Shown here: piece by piece, positions 45,261 through 53,571 of the stretch | Position numbering within the stretch: the stretch's first letter is position 1 | Layout of the letters: each line of letters opens with the position of its first letter | Assembly (NCBI RefSeq): GCF_000010165.1 | Contig: NC_012491.1 | Span: 6,014,001 to 6,078,000 of the forward strand | From: Brevibacillus brevis NBRC 100599 | Lineage (GTDB): Bacteria > Bacillota > Bacilli > Brevibacillales > Brevibacillaceae | DNA: 64,000 nucleotides | Reading direction: 5' to 3' | Position numbers and translations under genes: made by a program | Notes under the pieces: model-generated | What the model saw: the letters and a program-made list of their open reading frames with translations, nothing else | What the model was told of the DNA's origin: nothing | Databases searched by the model: none

Positions 45261-46211
45261 CTACTCTAGCAATTGCCGGAGAAGCGGTTCACTTTTATAC
45301 AAAATCTCCAGATGTGTAGCCTCTACGTAATAACGCTCCCCTTCTAGTGCAAATACACTGTTCGCCATGACACTCCCATCCCCAGCATCACTATTGATCG
45401 AGCCCACTACTCTTCCATCGACCCATTTATCGGGAGATAGCGAAGGGACTGTTCGCAGGTAATGAATCGTTTCATGTCCGATACCAGCTACCAGCGTGAC
45501 GCGAATATTGCGGGCTGCGATAATCCCCATCGTTGCGTTCAAATTGTCCATGTATTGATTTTTCACGACCATCTGTTTATAAGGCACAAAGGCTTCTACT
45601 CCCTGTTTTTTCTCCAACAAATAATCGCCATATGCTGCTGACGGAGTAAGATCAAGGAGACTGGGAAAGTGTCTGTGAATAGCTTGTATGCGATGAAAAG
45701 GGATGCTTTGCTCCAAATAGGCCAGATATACACTCATGTATAGCTCCACGACATTTCTTTTGCCAGAAACAGAGCGCGGCAGCTTCCCTCCTGCCCAATA
45801 GCTGTAGGCAACAGGCGATCCTGCGTTAGGAGTCGCAAAGATGAGCAGTTGATCCACATCGTTTTGATAAAATTCACCCTGGACATAGGCTCTAGCAACA
45901 AGGCCCCCCATGCTATGGCAAATGAGATTGACACAAGGGGCACCAGTCGTTTGCTTCGCTCGCTCGATGACAGGCAGTAAAAAGCGCTCGGCTGAAATAT
46001 CGATCTGCCTTCGCCAATCATAAAAAGCTACAAACAATTGTTCATTGAGGGGGTAACCCATTTTTCCAAGCAAACGGATAAATGGCTCGTAAGCCGTTCG
46101 AGCAAACCCGAAGCCCCAGTCACCAGTACCCGGAATAATTTGATCACTCATCGACCCAAACAGCCCCGGAACAAAAACAATCGGTGCCTTTGGCGCAAGA
46201 AAAGAACTCAT
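45261..46211 (-). CDS. LCAT-like lipase/esterase
   Basis: A 316-aa alpha/beta hydrolase: oxyanion-hole segment FVPGLFGS, LCAT-type YDWRR (65-69), nucleophile Ser100 in CHSMGG, and a later Asp/His pair in plausible positions. There is no signal peptide, so it is probably cytoplasmic. It likely cleaves an acyl ester. The gene ends close to the adhesin terminator on the opposite strand. Confidence 0.82.
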   Translation of the reverse strand: MSSFLAPKAPIVFVPGLFGSMSDQIIPGTGDWGFGFARTAYEPFIRLLGKMGYPLNEQLFVAFYDWRRQIDISAERFLLPVIERAKQTTGAPCVNLICHSMGGLVARAYVQGEFYQNDVDQLLIFATPNAGSPVAYSYWAGGKLPRSVSGKRNVVELYMSVYLAYLEQSIPFHRIQAIHRHFPSLLDLTPSAAYGDYLLEKKQGVEAFVPYKQMVVKNQYMDNLNATMGIIAARNIRVTLVAGIGHETIHYLRTVPSLSPDKWVDGRVVGSINSDAGDGSVMANSVFALEGERYYVEATHLEILYKSEPLLRQLLE

Positions 46212-46452
46212 GCTTGCACTCCTTTCCCTCTCTTTTGTCCCATGACCAGAAGGAAAACAACATATGCTTTTGCCTATGCCAGTGAAGCTTGGGAGGTTCC
46301 CTTGCTTCGATGAGTCTCATCATTTTTCACCGAAATGGAGCGAATCGTTACAATAATCTTCCCACTTGAGCGTAACAAAGCGATATAATAAAGCGTCTAA
46401 CGAATTGGCTAATGTAGTAAGCAAATCTATACTTGTCGGAGGATTGGCAAAA

Positions 46453-48075
46453 ATGAAGGTACGCAAGTGGTTTATGCTTTTGCTAATGTTCGTACTATGT
46501 ATTCCAACGATGGGGATATCCGTGCAGGCTGCGCAGACATCCTCTGGCATCAGCATCTATTTGGACGGGCAACAAATCAAAAGTGACGTCGCTCCGTACA
46601 TTGTTCCAAAAGCAGATGTAACGATGGTTCCAATGCGGGTGATCGGTGAAAATCTGGGAGCCGAAGTAAATTGGGAGCCAAAGTCTCAAACTGCAACGAT
46701 CAGTAAGCAAGATACCTTGTTGTCGCTGACGGTTAATCAAAAGAACGCTCGCGTGAACAACAACAGCATCCCACTCGATGCTTCCGTTCAGAACAAACAA
46801 GGGAGAATTATGGTTCCGCTGCGTTTTGTCTCTGAGCAGTTGGGCCTTGCGGTAAACTGGGAAGACAAAACAAGAACCATCCGCCTGCAAAGCGGCAACG
46901 TCGCTACCATGACTCCGCCACCACAGGATATATTGAGTGGAAACGGCGCGATGGAACCAGGCACACCTGTCGTGACAAATGGAAATTTGCACGGGGTATG
47001 GATATCTACGGTCTACAACTTGGACTGGCCTTCTTCCGGTTCATACGGAAATCCAGCAAAGCAGCAACAAGAATACATACAGCTGCTCGATGAGCTGCAA
47101 GCCATGGGAATGAACGCTGCTTTCGTGCAAGTTCGCCCATCTGGAGATGCACTGTATCCTTCTACACTCACTCCATGGTCGAGATTTTTGACGGGAACTC
47201 CAGGGAAAGATCCTGGCTACGACCCGCTTGCCTTTATGGTACAAGAAACGCATAGACGCGGGATGCAATTCCATGCTTGGTTCAACCCGTTCCGTGCCAC
47301 TACAGATGCAAAAACAGACCAATTGCCAGCGAATCACGTGATCAAGCAGCATCCTGACTGGATTGTGAATGCCAACAAAAAGCTTTACATCAATCCGGGT
47401 GTTCCCGCAGCACGTCAGCAAATTATTAATGAAGTAATGGAAGTCGTACAACGCTATGACATCGATGGTGTCCATTTGGATGATTATTTCTATCCTTCCA
47501 ATGTCGCCTTTGCAGACGATGCAGCATTCAAGGCTTACAACAGCAAAAAAATCGTGTCCAAAGCAGACTGGCGCCGCGATAATATCAATCAGTTTGTTCA
47601 ACAAATGAATCAGTCTATCAAGAGCGTCAAGCCTCACGTTCAGTTCGGGATCAGTCCATTCGGTGTATGGCGCAACAGCAACGTCGATCCGACCGGCTCC
47701 GATACAAAAGCTGGCGTTACTGCTTATGACCACATGTTTGCCGATGTGCGCACGTGGATTCAACAAGGATGGATTGATTATGTGACTCCGCAAATTTATT
47801 GGAGCTTTTCCTTCGCCCCTGCCCAATACGACAAGCTCGTTACTTGGTGGGCAAACGAAGTACAAGGCACGAACGTCAAGCTCTACATCGGTCATTCGCC
47901 ATACAAGCTGGGAACGGCCGAAGCTGGCTGGCAGAGTGCCCAGGAGATTATCAACCAGTTGAATTTCAACGCGATGGTTCCTCAGGTTCAAGGCAGCATT
48001 TTCTTTAGTGCCAAGGATTTGCGGAAAAATCCATTGGGTCTGCTCCCAGCTCTTAGCAGCTATTACAACCGCTAA
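46453..48075 (+). CDS. Secreted GHL10-type glycosyl-hydrolase-like protein
   Basis: A 540-aa secreted protein: signal peptide ending VQAA, copper-amine-oxidase-N-like domain (about 33-145, two DGQ..VPMRV/VPLRF halves), then a DUF187/GHL10 TIM barrel (LHGVWISTVYNLDWPS, FNPFRAT, DGVHLDDYF). GHL10 proteins probably cleave cell-wall or surface glycans. ATG at 46453 follows GGAGG by ten bases and starts the signal peptide; a longer frame from 46366 runs through the promoter region. Confidence 0.88.
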   Translation: MKVRKWFMLLLMFVLCIPTMGISVQAAQTSSGISIYLDGQQIKSDVAPYIVPKADVTMVPMRVIGENLGAEVNWEPKSQTATISKQDTLLSLTVNQKNARVNNNSIPLDASVQNKQGRIMVPLRFVSEQLGLAVNWEDKTRTIRLQSGNVATMTPPPQDILSGNGAMEPGTPVVTNGNLHGVWISTVYNLDWPSSGSYGNPAKQQQEYIQLLDELQAMGMNAAFVQVRPSGDALYPSTLTPWSRFLTGTPGKDPGYDPLAFMVQETHRRGMQFHAWFNPFRATTDAKTDQLPANHVIKQHPDWIVNANKKLYINPGVPAARQQIINEVMEVVQRYDIDGVHLDDYFYPSNVAFADDAAFKAYNSKKIVSKADWRRDNINQFVQQMNQSIKSVKPHVQFGISPFGVWRNSNVDPTGSDTKAGVTAYDHMFADVRTWIQQGWIDYVTPQIYWSFSFAPAQYDKLVTWWANEVQGTNVKLYIGHSPYKLGTAEAGWQSAQEIINQLNFNAMVPQVQGSIFFSAKDLRKNPLGLLPALSSYYNR

Positions 48076-48082
48076 ATAAATT

Positions 48083-48136
48083 ACCCCCGAATACTTGTAG
48101 CAGAGCATACTTGCTACATGTGTTTCGGGGGTTTTT
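48083..48136 (+). terminator. Terminator of the GHL10 gene
   Basis: ACCCCCGAA (from 48083) pairs with TTTCGGGGGT, with an inner GTAGCA/TGCTAC stem, followed by T5. Confidence 0.9.
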
Positions 48137-48154
48137 CTTCTACGCTGTTATTTT

Positions 48155-48310
48155 TTACTGTCGACAAGCCTTTTCTTCGCGGATTGACTTCTTAGCGTAT
48201 GGAATCACTACCGTTGGAGCTATTTTGGTAAACTGCTCGATATTCTGATCCCCTTCAAACACGATAAGTAAATCAGGGTTCATCGCCAGTACTTTTTCTA
48301 GTGATGTTCC
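48155..48310 (-). pseudogene. Remnant of a siderophore-binding protein gene
   Basis: The minus frame reads SLEKVLAMNPDLLIVFEGD then FTKIAPTVVIPYAKK, a pattern diagnostic of iron-siderophore-binding proteins (LEKI.ALKPDLII ... KIAPTV). Sequence before and after does not continue the fold: the 5' side is the terminator of the anti-sigma gene and the frame stops at 48155. It has no signal peptide or start of its own. A fragment of about 50 codons left from a deleted gene. Confidence 0.75.
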
Positions 48311-48313
48311 GTC

Positions 48314-48347
48314 ACAAAAAAATGCCGCGAAGCATGTTCGCGACATT
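48314..48347 (-). terminator. Terminator of the anti-sigma gene
   Basis: An 11-bp stem (48321-48331 with 48337-48347, 5-nt loop, one G-T/C-A irregularity) is followed on the minus strand by T7. Almost identical to the terminator at 49901-49932. Confidence 0.92.
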
Positions 48348-48354
48348 GGTAGCT

Positions 48355-49284
48355 TTATTTTTTTGGCATCATGGCATTTACAAACTCGCTGATGTTTCCT
48401 TTAGTCAATACATCCCCAGTCGCGACTACTTCGTACTGCATCTTCTTGCCAGCGTACTCCATCACCCACATGATGCTCTTGTCAGTCCGGTCTTTTTTGG
48501 CTTCCTCTGTATAGAGCACCTCGATTTGCCCTACTTTGACTACCTCTTTTTTCTGTTGATCCAGATTGGCTACATAAGTTGTACTTTCTTCTACTCCCTC
48601 ATAATTTGTGATGTTCAAATTAATATAGCTTTTTCCAAACTGATATGTCGCATACAGATACTCCAATTCATTTGTCCATGCCAACGGCTGCATGACGTAT
48701 TCTTTCTTCTCTTTTTCCGCCTGCTGATACAAGGCAGCTTTGTCATATTCGTTCTTGATGCCAAACTCGAGTCGGGCATCCAAAAAAGCATGGCGTCCCG
48801 GTAAAGTTTCTGGCAAGAATATCTGATCTCCCACTTTCTGTTGAACATCAGCCAAAGTCTTATAATCAAATGGAGCCGTCATCGTCACGATTTGTTTTTG
48901 AGGATTGTGAGGAACGATGTAGACAGCTGCGGCAGTTCCTGGCTCCATATTATCCTCAATTTCCCAACGTTTATTTAAGAAGGCATCCATTTCTTGATCT
49001 GGTTCTTTTACTGTTTTGGCGCCTGATTCTTTTACATCTTTCTCTTGATACAGCACCTCACCTTGCGGGCTCTTCAACTGATAGAATTGAACAGCAGCAT
49101 ACCCCGACGAAATACTTGCGATTAATCCGATCGCAACCAAAATGCTTACCTTGTACTTCACAAAAAATCTCTCCTTCTCTCGTTTGATTTTTGTCATTAC
49201 TTGATGGCTAATATCAATCTCCTGCGGGATGCGCGGGTCGTTAAACAGGTCCTTAATACTCTCGTGCGATTTGTTTCGACTCAT
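48355..49284 (-). CDS. Anti-sigma factor (membrane protein)
   Basis: A 309-aa protein: cytoplasmic N-terminus of about 45 residues, one membrane helix (SILVAIGLIASISSGYAAV), and an extracytoplasmic domain with DUF4367-like features (YATYQFGKSYINLNITNYEG). Its start lies inside the end of the ECF sigma-factor gene (32-bp overlap), so they are coupled. It probably sequesters that sigma factor until an envelope signal arrives. Confidence 0.82.
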   Translation of the reverse strand: MSRNKSHESIKDLFNDPRIPQEIDISHQVMTKIKREKERFFVKYKVSILVAIGLIASISSGYAAVQFYQLKSPQGEVLYQEKDVKESGAKTVKEPDQEMDAFLNKRWEIEDNMEPGTAAAVYIVPHNPQKQIVTMTAPFDYKTLADVQQKVGDQIFLPETLPGRHAFLDARLEFGIKNEYDKAALYQQAEKEKKEYVMQPLAWTNELEYLYATYQFGKSYINLNITNYEGVEESTTYVANLDQQKKEVVKVGQIEVLYTEEAKKDRTDKSIMWVMEYAGKKMQYEVVATGDVLTKGNISEFVNAMMPKK

Positions 49285-49840
49285 CGTGAGCTGACCCTCC
49301 CTTCCCTAAAGGAGAATAAGCGGATCGGAACTTCGATGCAGTACGCTCGAATTTTTTGCGCAGACTCGCAGCGTTTTTGTTCATGATCAAGGAAATTTCC
49401 TCGTACGTCTTTTCTTCCACGCCTCGCAGCAAGAGAAGCGTTCTTTCCTCTACCGAGAGTGTCTGCATGGCAAGAAATACATCCTCACTGAAATAAACAT
49501 TTTCAATATGCCGCTCGATGTCTGATTGAGACTCTTTGTCCTGCATCAAAAATGGCAACAATTTTGTCCATTTCCTTTTTCTGATGAGATCGATGCAGTG
49601 GTGATAGGCTATTTTATAAAGCCAAGCTGCGAACGGCATAATTGGACTGTATTTTTTCAAGTTGCGATAAGCCTTGAAGAAGACCTCCTGTGTGGCATCT
49701 TCCGCTTCGCATCGATTCCCCAAGATGTGATAGCAGTAGTGAAATATCGGCGTTTGGTAGCTTTTCATAATGATAGCGTAGCGGTCATCCGCTCCCTGAA
49801 TGATCTCATCCACGAGTTCTTCTATCTGTTTCGTGTCCAC
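49253..49840 (-). CDS. ECF-type RNA polymerase sigma factor
   Basis: A 195-aa sigma-70 family protein: region 2 (YCYHILGNRCEAEDATQEVFFKAYRNL ... FAAWLYKIAYHHCIDLIRKRK) and region 4 (LSVEERTLLLLRGVEEKTYEEISLIMNKNAASLRKKFERTASK). The GTG at 49840 follows AAGGAGG; the much longer frame upstream has no such site. Overlaps the anti-sigma gene downstream. No matching autoregulated promoter was recognised. Confidence 0.92.
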   Translation of the reverse strand: MDTKQIEELVDEIIQGADDRYAIIMKSYQTPIFHYCYHILGNRCEAEDATQEVFFKAYRNLKKYSPIMPFAAWLYKIAYHHCIDLIRKRKWTKLLPFLMQDKESQSDIERHIENVYFSEDVFLAMQTLSVEERTLLLLRGVEEKTYEEISLIMNKNAASLRKKFERTASKFRSAYSPLGKGGSAHDESKQIAREY

Positions 49841-49900
49841 TCTCTCCCTCCTTCCAACTGGTATAACGCACCATAACACCCTGTATGTGACATCGCACGC

Positions 49901-49932
49901 AAAAAAATGCCGCGAAGCATGTTCGCGACATT
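49901..49932 (-). terminator. Terminator of nos
   Basis: 11-bp stem (49906-49916 with 49922-49932) followed on the minus strand by T-rich sequence (A7 on plus, 49901-49907). It separates nos from the sigma-factor gene and duplicates the hairpin at 48314-48347. Confidence 0.9.
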
Positions 49933-49940
49933 TGAAGACC

Positions 49941-51038
49941 TTATTTTTTGCCGAGCTCCGGCTTGTCCTGGTAAAAGAAATTCGGCGTATGGATTGTGTT
50001 GTCGTACAGACTATGGAAAATGTGTGAAGCTGTACCCGAGATCGGTGGAACCAGCCATGTCCAGTCACCCGTAACGGGTCGACCACATTTCTCTTCTCTT
50101 TCCTCAAATCGTTTGAATTGCTGGCTTGCCGTATGGTGATCGACAATCGATACTCCTTTTTCCTTGAAGGAATGCAGGACGGCTACGTTCAGCTCGATAA
50201 GTGCTTTATCTCTCCAAAGTGTCACTTCCCTGCTCGTATCGAGCCCTATGACCTCTGCGACCTTTGGCAGCATGTTATATCGCTCTTGGTCGGCGAAATT
50301 GCGCGCACCGATCTCCGTTCCCATGTACCAGCCGTTAAATGGCGCAGCCAAATAGTCGATACCGCCAATCTCCATGCGCATATTTGAAACAATAGGAACC
50401 CCGTACCATTTCAATTCCATATCAGCAAAGCCCGGCAAATCGGGATGTACGATCGGCACCTCCAAGACCAGCTCCTGAGGAATCTCAAAAAACTGCGGCG
50501 TCCGATCTCCAATTTGCACGACAAGCGGCAAAACGTCGTAGTTTGTGCCTTTCCCTTGCCATCCCAGGCTCTCACATAGCTTCGTCAACGAAAGCGTAAT
50601 CGGGTCACCCAGTACGCCATACTCTGTCTCGTATCCCGCGTAGCGAATCAGTTGATCATTCCAGATGCGCATGGGAGCTCTGCCTGCTACAGCAGGTGCA
50701 AATACCGTAATGGTAGGGCGAATTTTCCCGCCATTAGTGGCAAAGTCGATGTGTCGGAGCATGGCCTGCGCCATCTCCTCTTCTGTTTCGACATGCCGCT
50801 CATCTATCACCACTAGCGATTCCCAAAAGAATCGCCCAATACATCGATTGCTATTGCGCCAGGCCATTTTTGCTCCATGACGAAGCTCCTCGGCCGTGTG
50901 CTCATAGTATCCCTGCTGGTTAATCAGCTGTCGTACTTCTTGCAGCCGTTGCTCGGTTTCGTCCGTCGTCTTGTCCAGTTCACGATAGCATGTCCGGATA
51001 AATTGCTCTGCCGCTTCCATCAGTTGAATTGGTTCCAT
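49941..51038 (-). CDS. nos: Bacterial nitric oxide synthase, oxygenase domain
   Basis: A 365-aa NOS oxygenase: heme-ligating Cys66 in WRNSNRCIGR, then NGGKIRPTITVF, PYNGWY-like FNGWYMGTEIGARNF (substrate/heme pocket) and WTWLVPPISG near the pterin site. Length equals Bacillus NOS proteins, which lack a reductase domain and borrow electrons from cellular flavodoxin-type reductases to make NO from arginine. A promoter (TTGGTA-18-TATAAT, 51139-51110) precedes it; its own terminator follows, so it is a single-gene unit. Confidence 0.97.
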   Translation of the reverse strand: MEPIQLMEAAEQFIRTCYRELDKTTDETEQRLQEVRQLINQQGYYEHTAEELRHGAKMAWRNSNRCIGRFFWESLVVIDERHVETEEEMAQAMLRHIDFATNGGKIRPTITVFAPAVAGRAPMRIWNDQLIRYAGYETEYGVLGDPITLSLTKLCESLGWQGKGTNYDVLPLVVQIGDRTPQFFEIPQELVLEVPIVHPDLPGFADMELKWYGVPIVSNMRMEIGGIDYLAAPFNGWYMGTEIGARNFADQERYNMLPKVAEVIGLDTSREVTLWRDKALIELNVAVLHSFKEKGVSIVDHHTASQQFKRFEEREEKCGRPVTGDWTWLVPPISGTASHIFHSLYDNTIHTPNFFYQDKPELGKK

Positions 51039-51109
51039 ATTACCCTCTTTTCACGCTGAAGGGTGTCACTTCGCTGCTATTTTCTTCATCGTAGAATTTT
51101 GTTACTTAC

Positions 51110-51139
51110 ATTATAAAATTACTCTTGTGTGATTACCAA
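51110..51139 (-). promoter_or_regulatory. Promoter of nos
   Basis: On the minus strand TTGGTA (51139-51134), 18-nt spacer and TATAAT (51115-51110) lie about 70 bp before the nos start. Confidence 0.6.
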
Positions 51140-51233
51140 TCATGTAGGCATTTGGACACATATCTGTAAGAAACACGGATGGATAGCAAACCAGATAAAA
51201 TGGTAGGCGGAAGGGCGTAATGATTTATTACAT

Positions 51234-51309
51234 ACAAAACGGTCATGACCGTTTTGTTGACCGCAAGCGGTCGCATCCACCTTTATGAAAAACGTCGAGA
51301 CGTTTTTCA
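51234..51309. repeat. Three perfect inverted repeats in tandem
   Basis: A 24-bp perfect palindrome (51234-51257, ACAAAACGGTCA plus complement), then GACCGC-AA-GCGGTC (51259-51272), then an 11-bp stem with 2-nt loop (51286-51296 with 51299-51309). They lie between the glpP terminator and the nos promoter and no gene explains them. Possibly a dispersed intergenic repeat or a protein-binding site; see findings. Confidence 0.8.
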
Positions 51310-51310
51310 C

Positions 51311-51340
51311 AGAAAAAAGACAGGTGCTTTCACACCTGCC
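51311..51340 (-). terminator. Terminator of the glycerophosphodiester operon
   Basis: CAGGTG (51321-51326) and CACCTG (51333-51338) form a short stem, followed on the minus strand by TCTTTTTTC. It lies 8 bp after the glpP stop. Confidence 0.8.
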
Positions 51341-51347
51341 CTTTCCC

Positions 51348-51914
51348 CTAAACAGTCATATGATTCCACATCTCCGACTTACTCAACGAAACAGCATCTG
51401 CTCCACTCTTCAACGCTTCGTTGACCTGTTCCATATTCCAAATCAATCCACCCAAAATAATCGGCTGCGACAAATGCTCCTTGATATACGAAATAATAGA
51501 CGGCGCTATCCCCGGCATGATTTCAATCGCATCCGGCTGGTTTTCCAAGACGTTTTTAATAGTCGTCGTGAGAGAGGTCGAATCGATCAAAAAGACTCGC
51601 TGGATCGTCAGCATCCCTTCCTTTTTGGCCGCGCGAATCATTGGACCTTTGGTAGTGACAATACCTGTTGGTTGGATATAGGTGGACAAGAAACGAAAAG
51701 CCTCCTTGTCATTGGACAAGCCATTCATGAGGTCTGTGTGCAAAAAAATCGGCTTGCTCGACTGACGAATGGTTTCGGCTTCCTCCATCAGCTTGGTCAG
51801 CTTTCCGTACATCAAAAGAATCGCGCAAGCTCGGGATACCATCGCCTCTCCCAAGCGATCCTGTTCGGTTGCCGCAATAACCGGATTCGTTTTCAAAATT
51901 GTTTGCATGTCCAT
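51348..51914 (-). CDS. glpP: Glycerol-3-phosphate responsive antiterminator
   Basis: A 188-aa GlpP: KPIFLHTDLMNGLSNDKEAF, GIVTTKGPMIRAAKKEGM, DAIEIMPGIAPSII and LGGLIWNMEQVNEALKSGA are all family motifs. GlpP binds glycerol-3-phosphate and lets RNA polymerase read through leader terminators of glp genes. Here it is the last gene of the operon whose product supplies glycerol-3-phosphate, and that operon has a terminator in its leader (59914-59997). GGAGG precedes the start. Confidence 0.95.
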   Translation of the reverse strand: MDMQTILKTNPVIAATEQDRLGEAMVSRACAILLMYGKLTKLMEEAETIRQSSKPIFLHTDLMNGLSNDKEAFRFLSTYIQPTGIVTTKGPMIRAAKKEGMLTIQRVFLIDSTSLTTTIKNVLENQPDAIEIMPGIAPSIISYIKEHLSQPIILGGLIWNMEQVNEALKSGADAVSLSKSEMWNHMTV

Positions 51915-51915
51915 G

Positions 51916-52737
51916 TTATTTGCCTCCTGCCCTCAGTAGCCGTTCTACACTTACCTCTGCGCAGCCAAGCTGCTTTGTCTCTACAACCCAATGACCCGCA
52001 AAGCCATTGTCTTTTAAAAGAGACAGGATAGGCTCGAACGGGATCGTTCCTTCCCCTACTGCCAAATGATCGTCGAGCTTGCCAAAGTTATCACTCAGGT
52101 GCAGAGCGGACAAATAAGGAAGCACCTTCTGCAAGGCATCGATCGCATACCCCGGACGAATCAAATGGGCATGGCCCACGTCGTACACGATCCCCACGCG
52201 AGAGGAATTTACATGACGGCATATACGCATGAGATCCTCGACGCTCCACCCCAGCACTTTGGGATAAGGGGGTACATTCTCGACCGTCAGTATGGTTCTA
52301 CTCTCTGCGGACAGCTCGGAGGTCAACACGTGGAGTGCCTGACTCACATTTTCCACACCTCTGGCACGCTCTGTTTCCGCGAGTCGATCTTCTACCTCCC
52401 CTGCATGCATCACGACGTGCGTGCAGTCGAGAAAGCTGGCAATCTCTAGGCAGCGCTTCATCGTGTCCAACGTTTGATCCCGGGTTGGTCCTGCATCCGC
52501 CGCCAGATTGCAGCCACTAATCGGCGCATGAATCGACCAAGCAATCCCTCTCTCGTTTCCCTGTTGCTTCAACTCTTTCAGCTGCTCCCAGGACCAGTCT
52601 AAGAGGTCGACATGATTCTCTTCACACATAATCTCGATGCCCTTCCAGTCTTTTTGTAAAAGCTGAACAATCGCATCACGCAAGGACAGATCAAATAACG
52701 CATAGGTAGATACGGCAAACGAGCCTTTGTCTCTCAT
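51916..52737 (-). CDS. Xylose-isomerase-like TIM-barrel (sugar phosphate isomerase/epimerase family) protein
   Basis: A 273-aa AP-endonuclease-2/sugar-isomerase-type barrel with metal-ligand patterns HAPISG, VVMHAGE, TVENVPP, YDVGHAHL, LHLSDNFG and GTIPFEPIL ending with VVETK. It is in the operon with a glycerophosphodiester importer and phosphodiesterase (18 bp after the UgpE-type permease, 1 bp before glpP), so it may handle a sugar or polyol released from the imported diester. Exact reaction unknown. Confidence 0.8.
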   Translation of the reverse strand: MRDKGSFAVSTYALFDLSLRDAIVQLLQKDWKGIEIMCEENHVDLLDWSWEQLKELKQQGNERGIAWSIHAPISGCNLAADAGPTRDQTLDTMKRCLEIASFLDCTHVVMHAGEVEDRLAETERARGVENVSQALHVLTSELSAESRTILTVENVPPYPKVLGWSVEDLMRICRHVNSSRVGIVYDVGHAHLIRPGYAIDALQKVLPYLSALHLSDNFGKLDDHLAVGEGTIPFEPILSLLKDNGFAGHWVVETKQLGCAEVSVERLLRAGGK

Positions 52738-52755
52738 GATTCATGACCCTCCCTC

Positions 52756-53559
52756 TTATTTCACGCCGGAGTGGATGAAGCTGTTGATAAACTGCCGCTG
52801 GAACAACAAAAATGCCAGCAACAAAGGAAAAATCACCATGACCGTTGCTGCACTTACCTCGGCCCACTGCGCCCCCGTCTCAAACGATTGGGCAAAAATC
52901 GCCAGACCGACCGTCAATGGACGATTTTCCACGGAATTCGTAATAATCAGCGGCCACATGAAGTTGTTCCAATGGTAGCTCACCGAGACCAAACCAAAAG
53001 CAATGTAGGTCGGCTTCGCTAGTGGTACGTACACCCGCCACAAAATCTGGAACCAGGAGCAGCCTTCCATCCGTGCCGCCTCCTCCAGCTCGTTCGGGAT
53101 TGTCTTGAAGGTTTGTCGCAACAGAAAGACCCCGAAGGCCGAAGCGAAGTACGGCAGCATAATGCCGATTTTGGTATCCAGCAAAGACAAGTCACGCAGA
53201 ACGTTATAGTTGGGGAAAATCAAGATATCTGCCGGGACCATGAGCTGGACCAGGAACAGGACAAACAACACATCCTTTCCCCAAAATTGCAGCTTCGCAA
53301 AGGCATAGGCTGCCAGTGTAGCCGTAATCATTTGCGCCACCAAAATACCGGTCACGATCAAAAAGGTATTGATGTAGTACTGGTCAAAGGGCGCTGCGTC
53401 CCACACTTTTGCAAAGTTATCGAGTGTAAAATCTGCACTGAACGACCACGAAGTCGCCAGCTCCCTCGGGCGAAAGGAAGTCCAGACCGCCCAGAGCAAA
53501 GGAAACAACCAGAGAACGGCCAAGCCGTACATTCCAACCGTTGTGATTTTGCGAAGCAT
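52756..53559 (-). CDS. ugpE: ABC transporter permease, UgpE type
   Basis: A 267-aa MalG/UgpE-like permease with six helices and the EAA loop EEAARMEGCSWFQILWRVYVPLAKP. Partner of the UgpA-type permease immediately upstream (12-bp gap). Substrate inferred from the operon: glycerol-3-phosphate or glycerophosphodiesters. Confidence 0.85.
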   Translation of the reverse strand: MLRKITTVGMYGLAVLWLFPLLWAVWTSFRPRELATSWSFSADFTLDNFAKVWDAAPFDQYYINTFLIVTGILVAQMITATLAAYAFAKLQFWGKDVLFVLFLVQLMVPADILIFPNYNVLRDLSLLDTKIGIMLPYFASAFGVFLLRQTFKTIPNELEEAARMEGCSWFQILWRVYVPLAKPTYIAFGLVSVSYHWNNFMWPLIITNSVENRPLTVGLAIFAQSFETGAQWAEVSAATVMVIFPLLLAFLLFQRQFINSFIHSGVK

Positions 53560-53571
53560 CTGCCATCCCCC

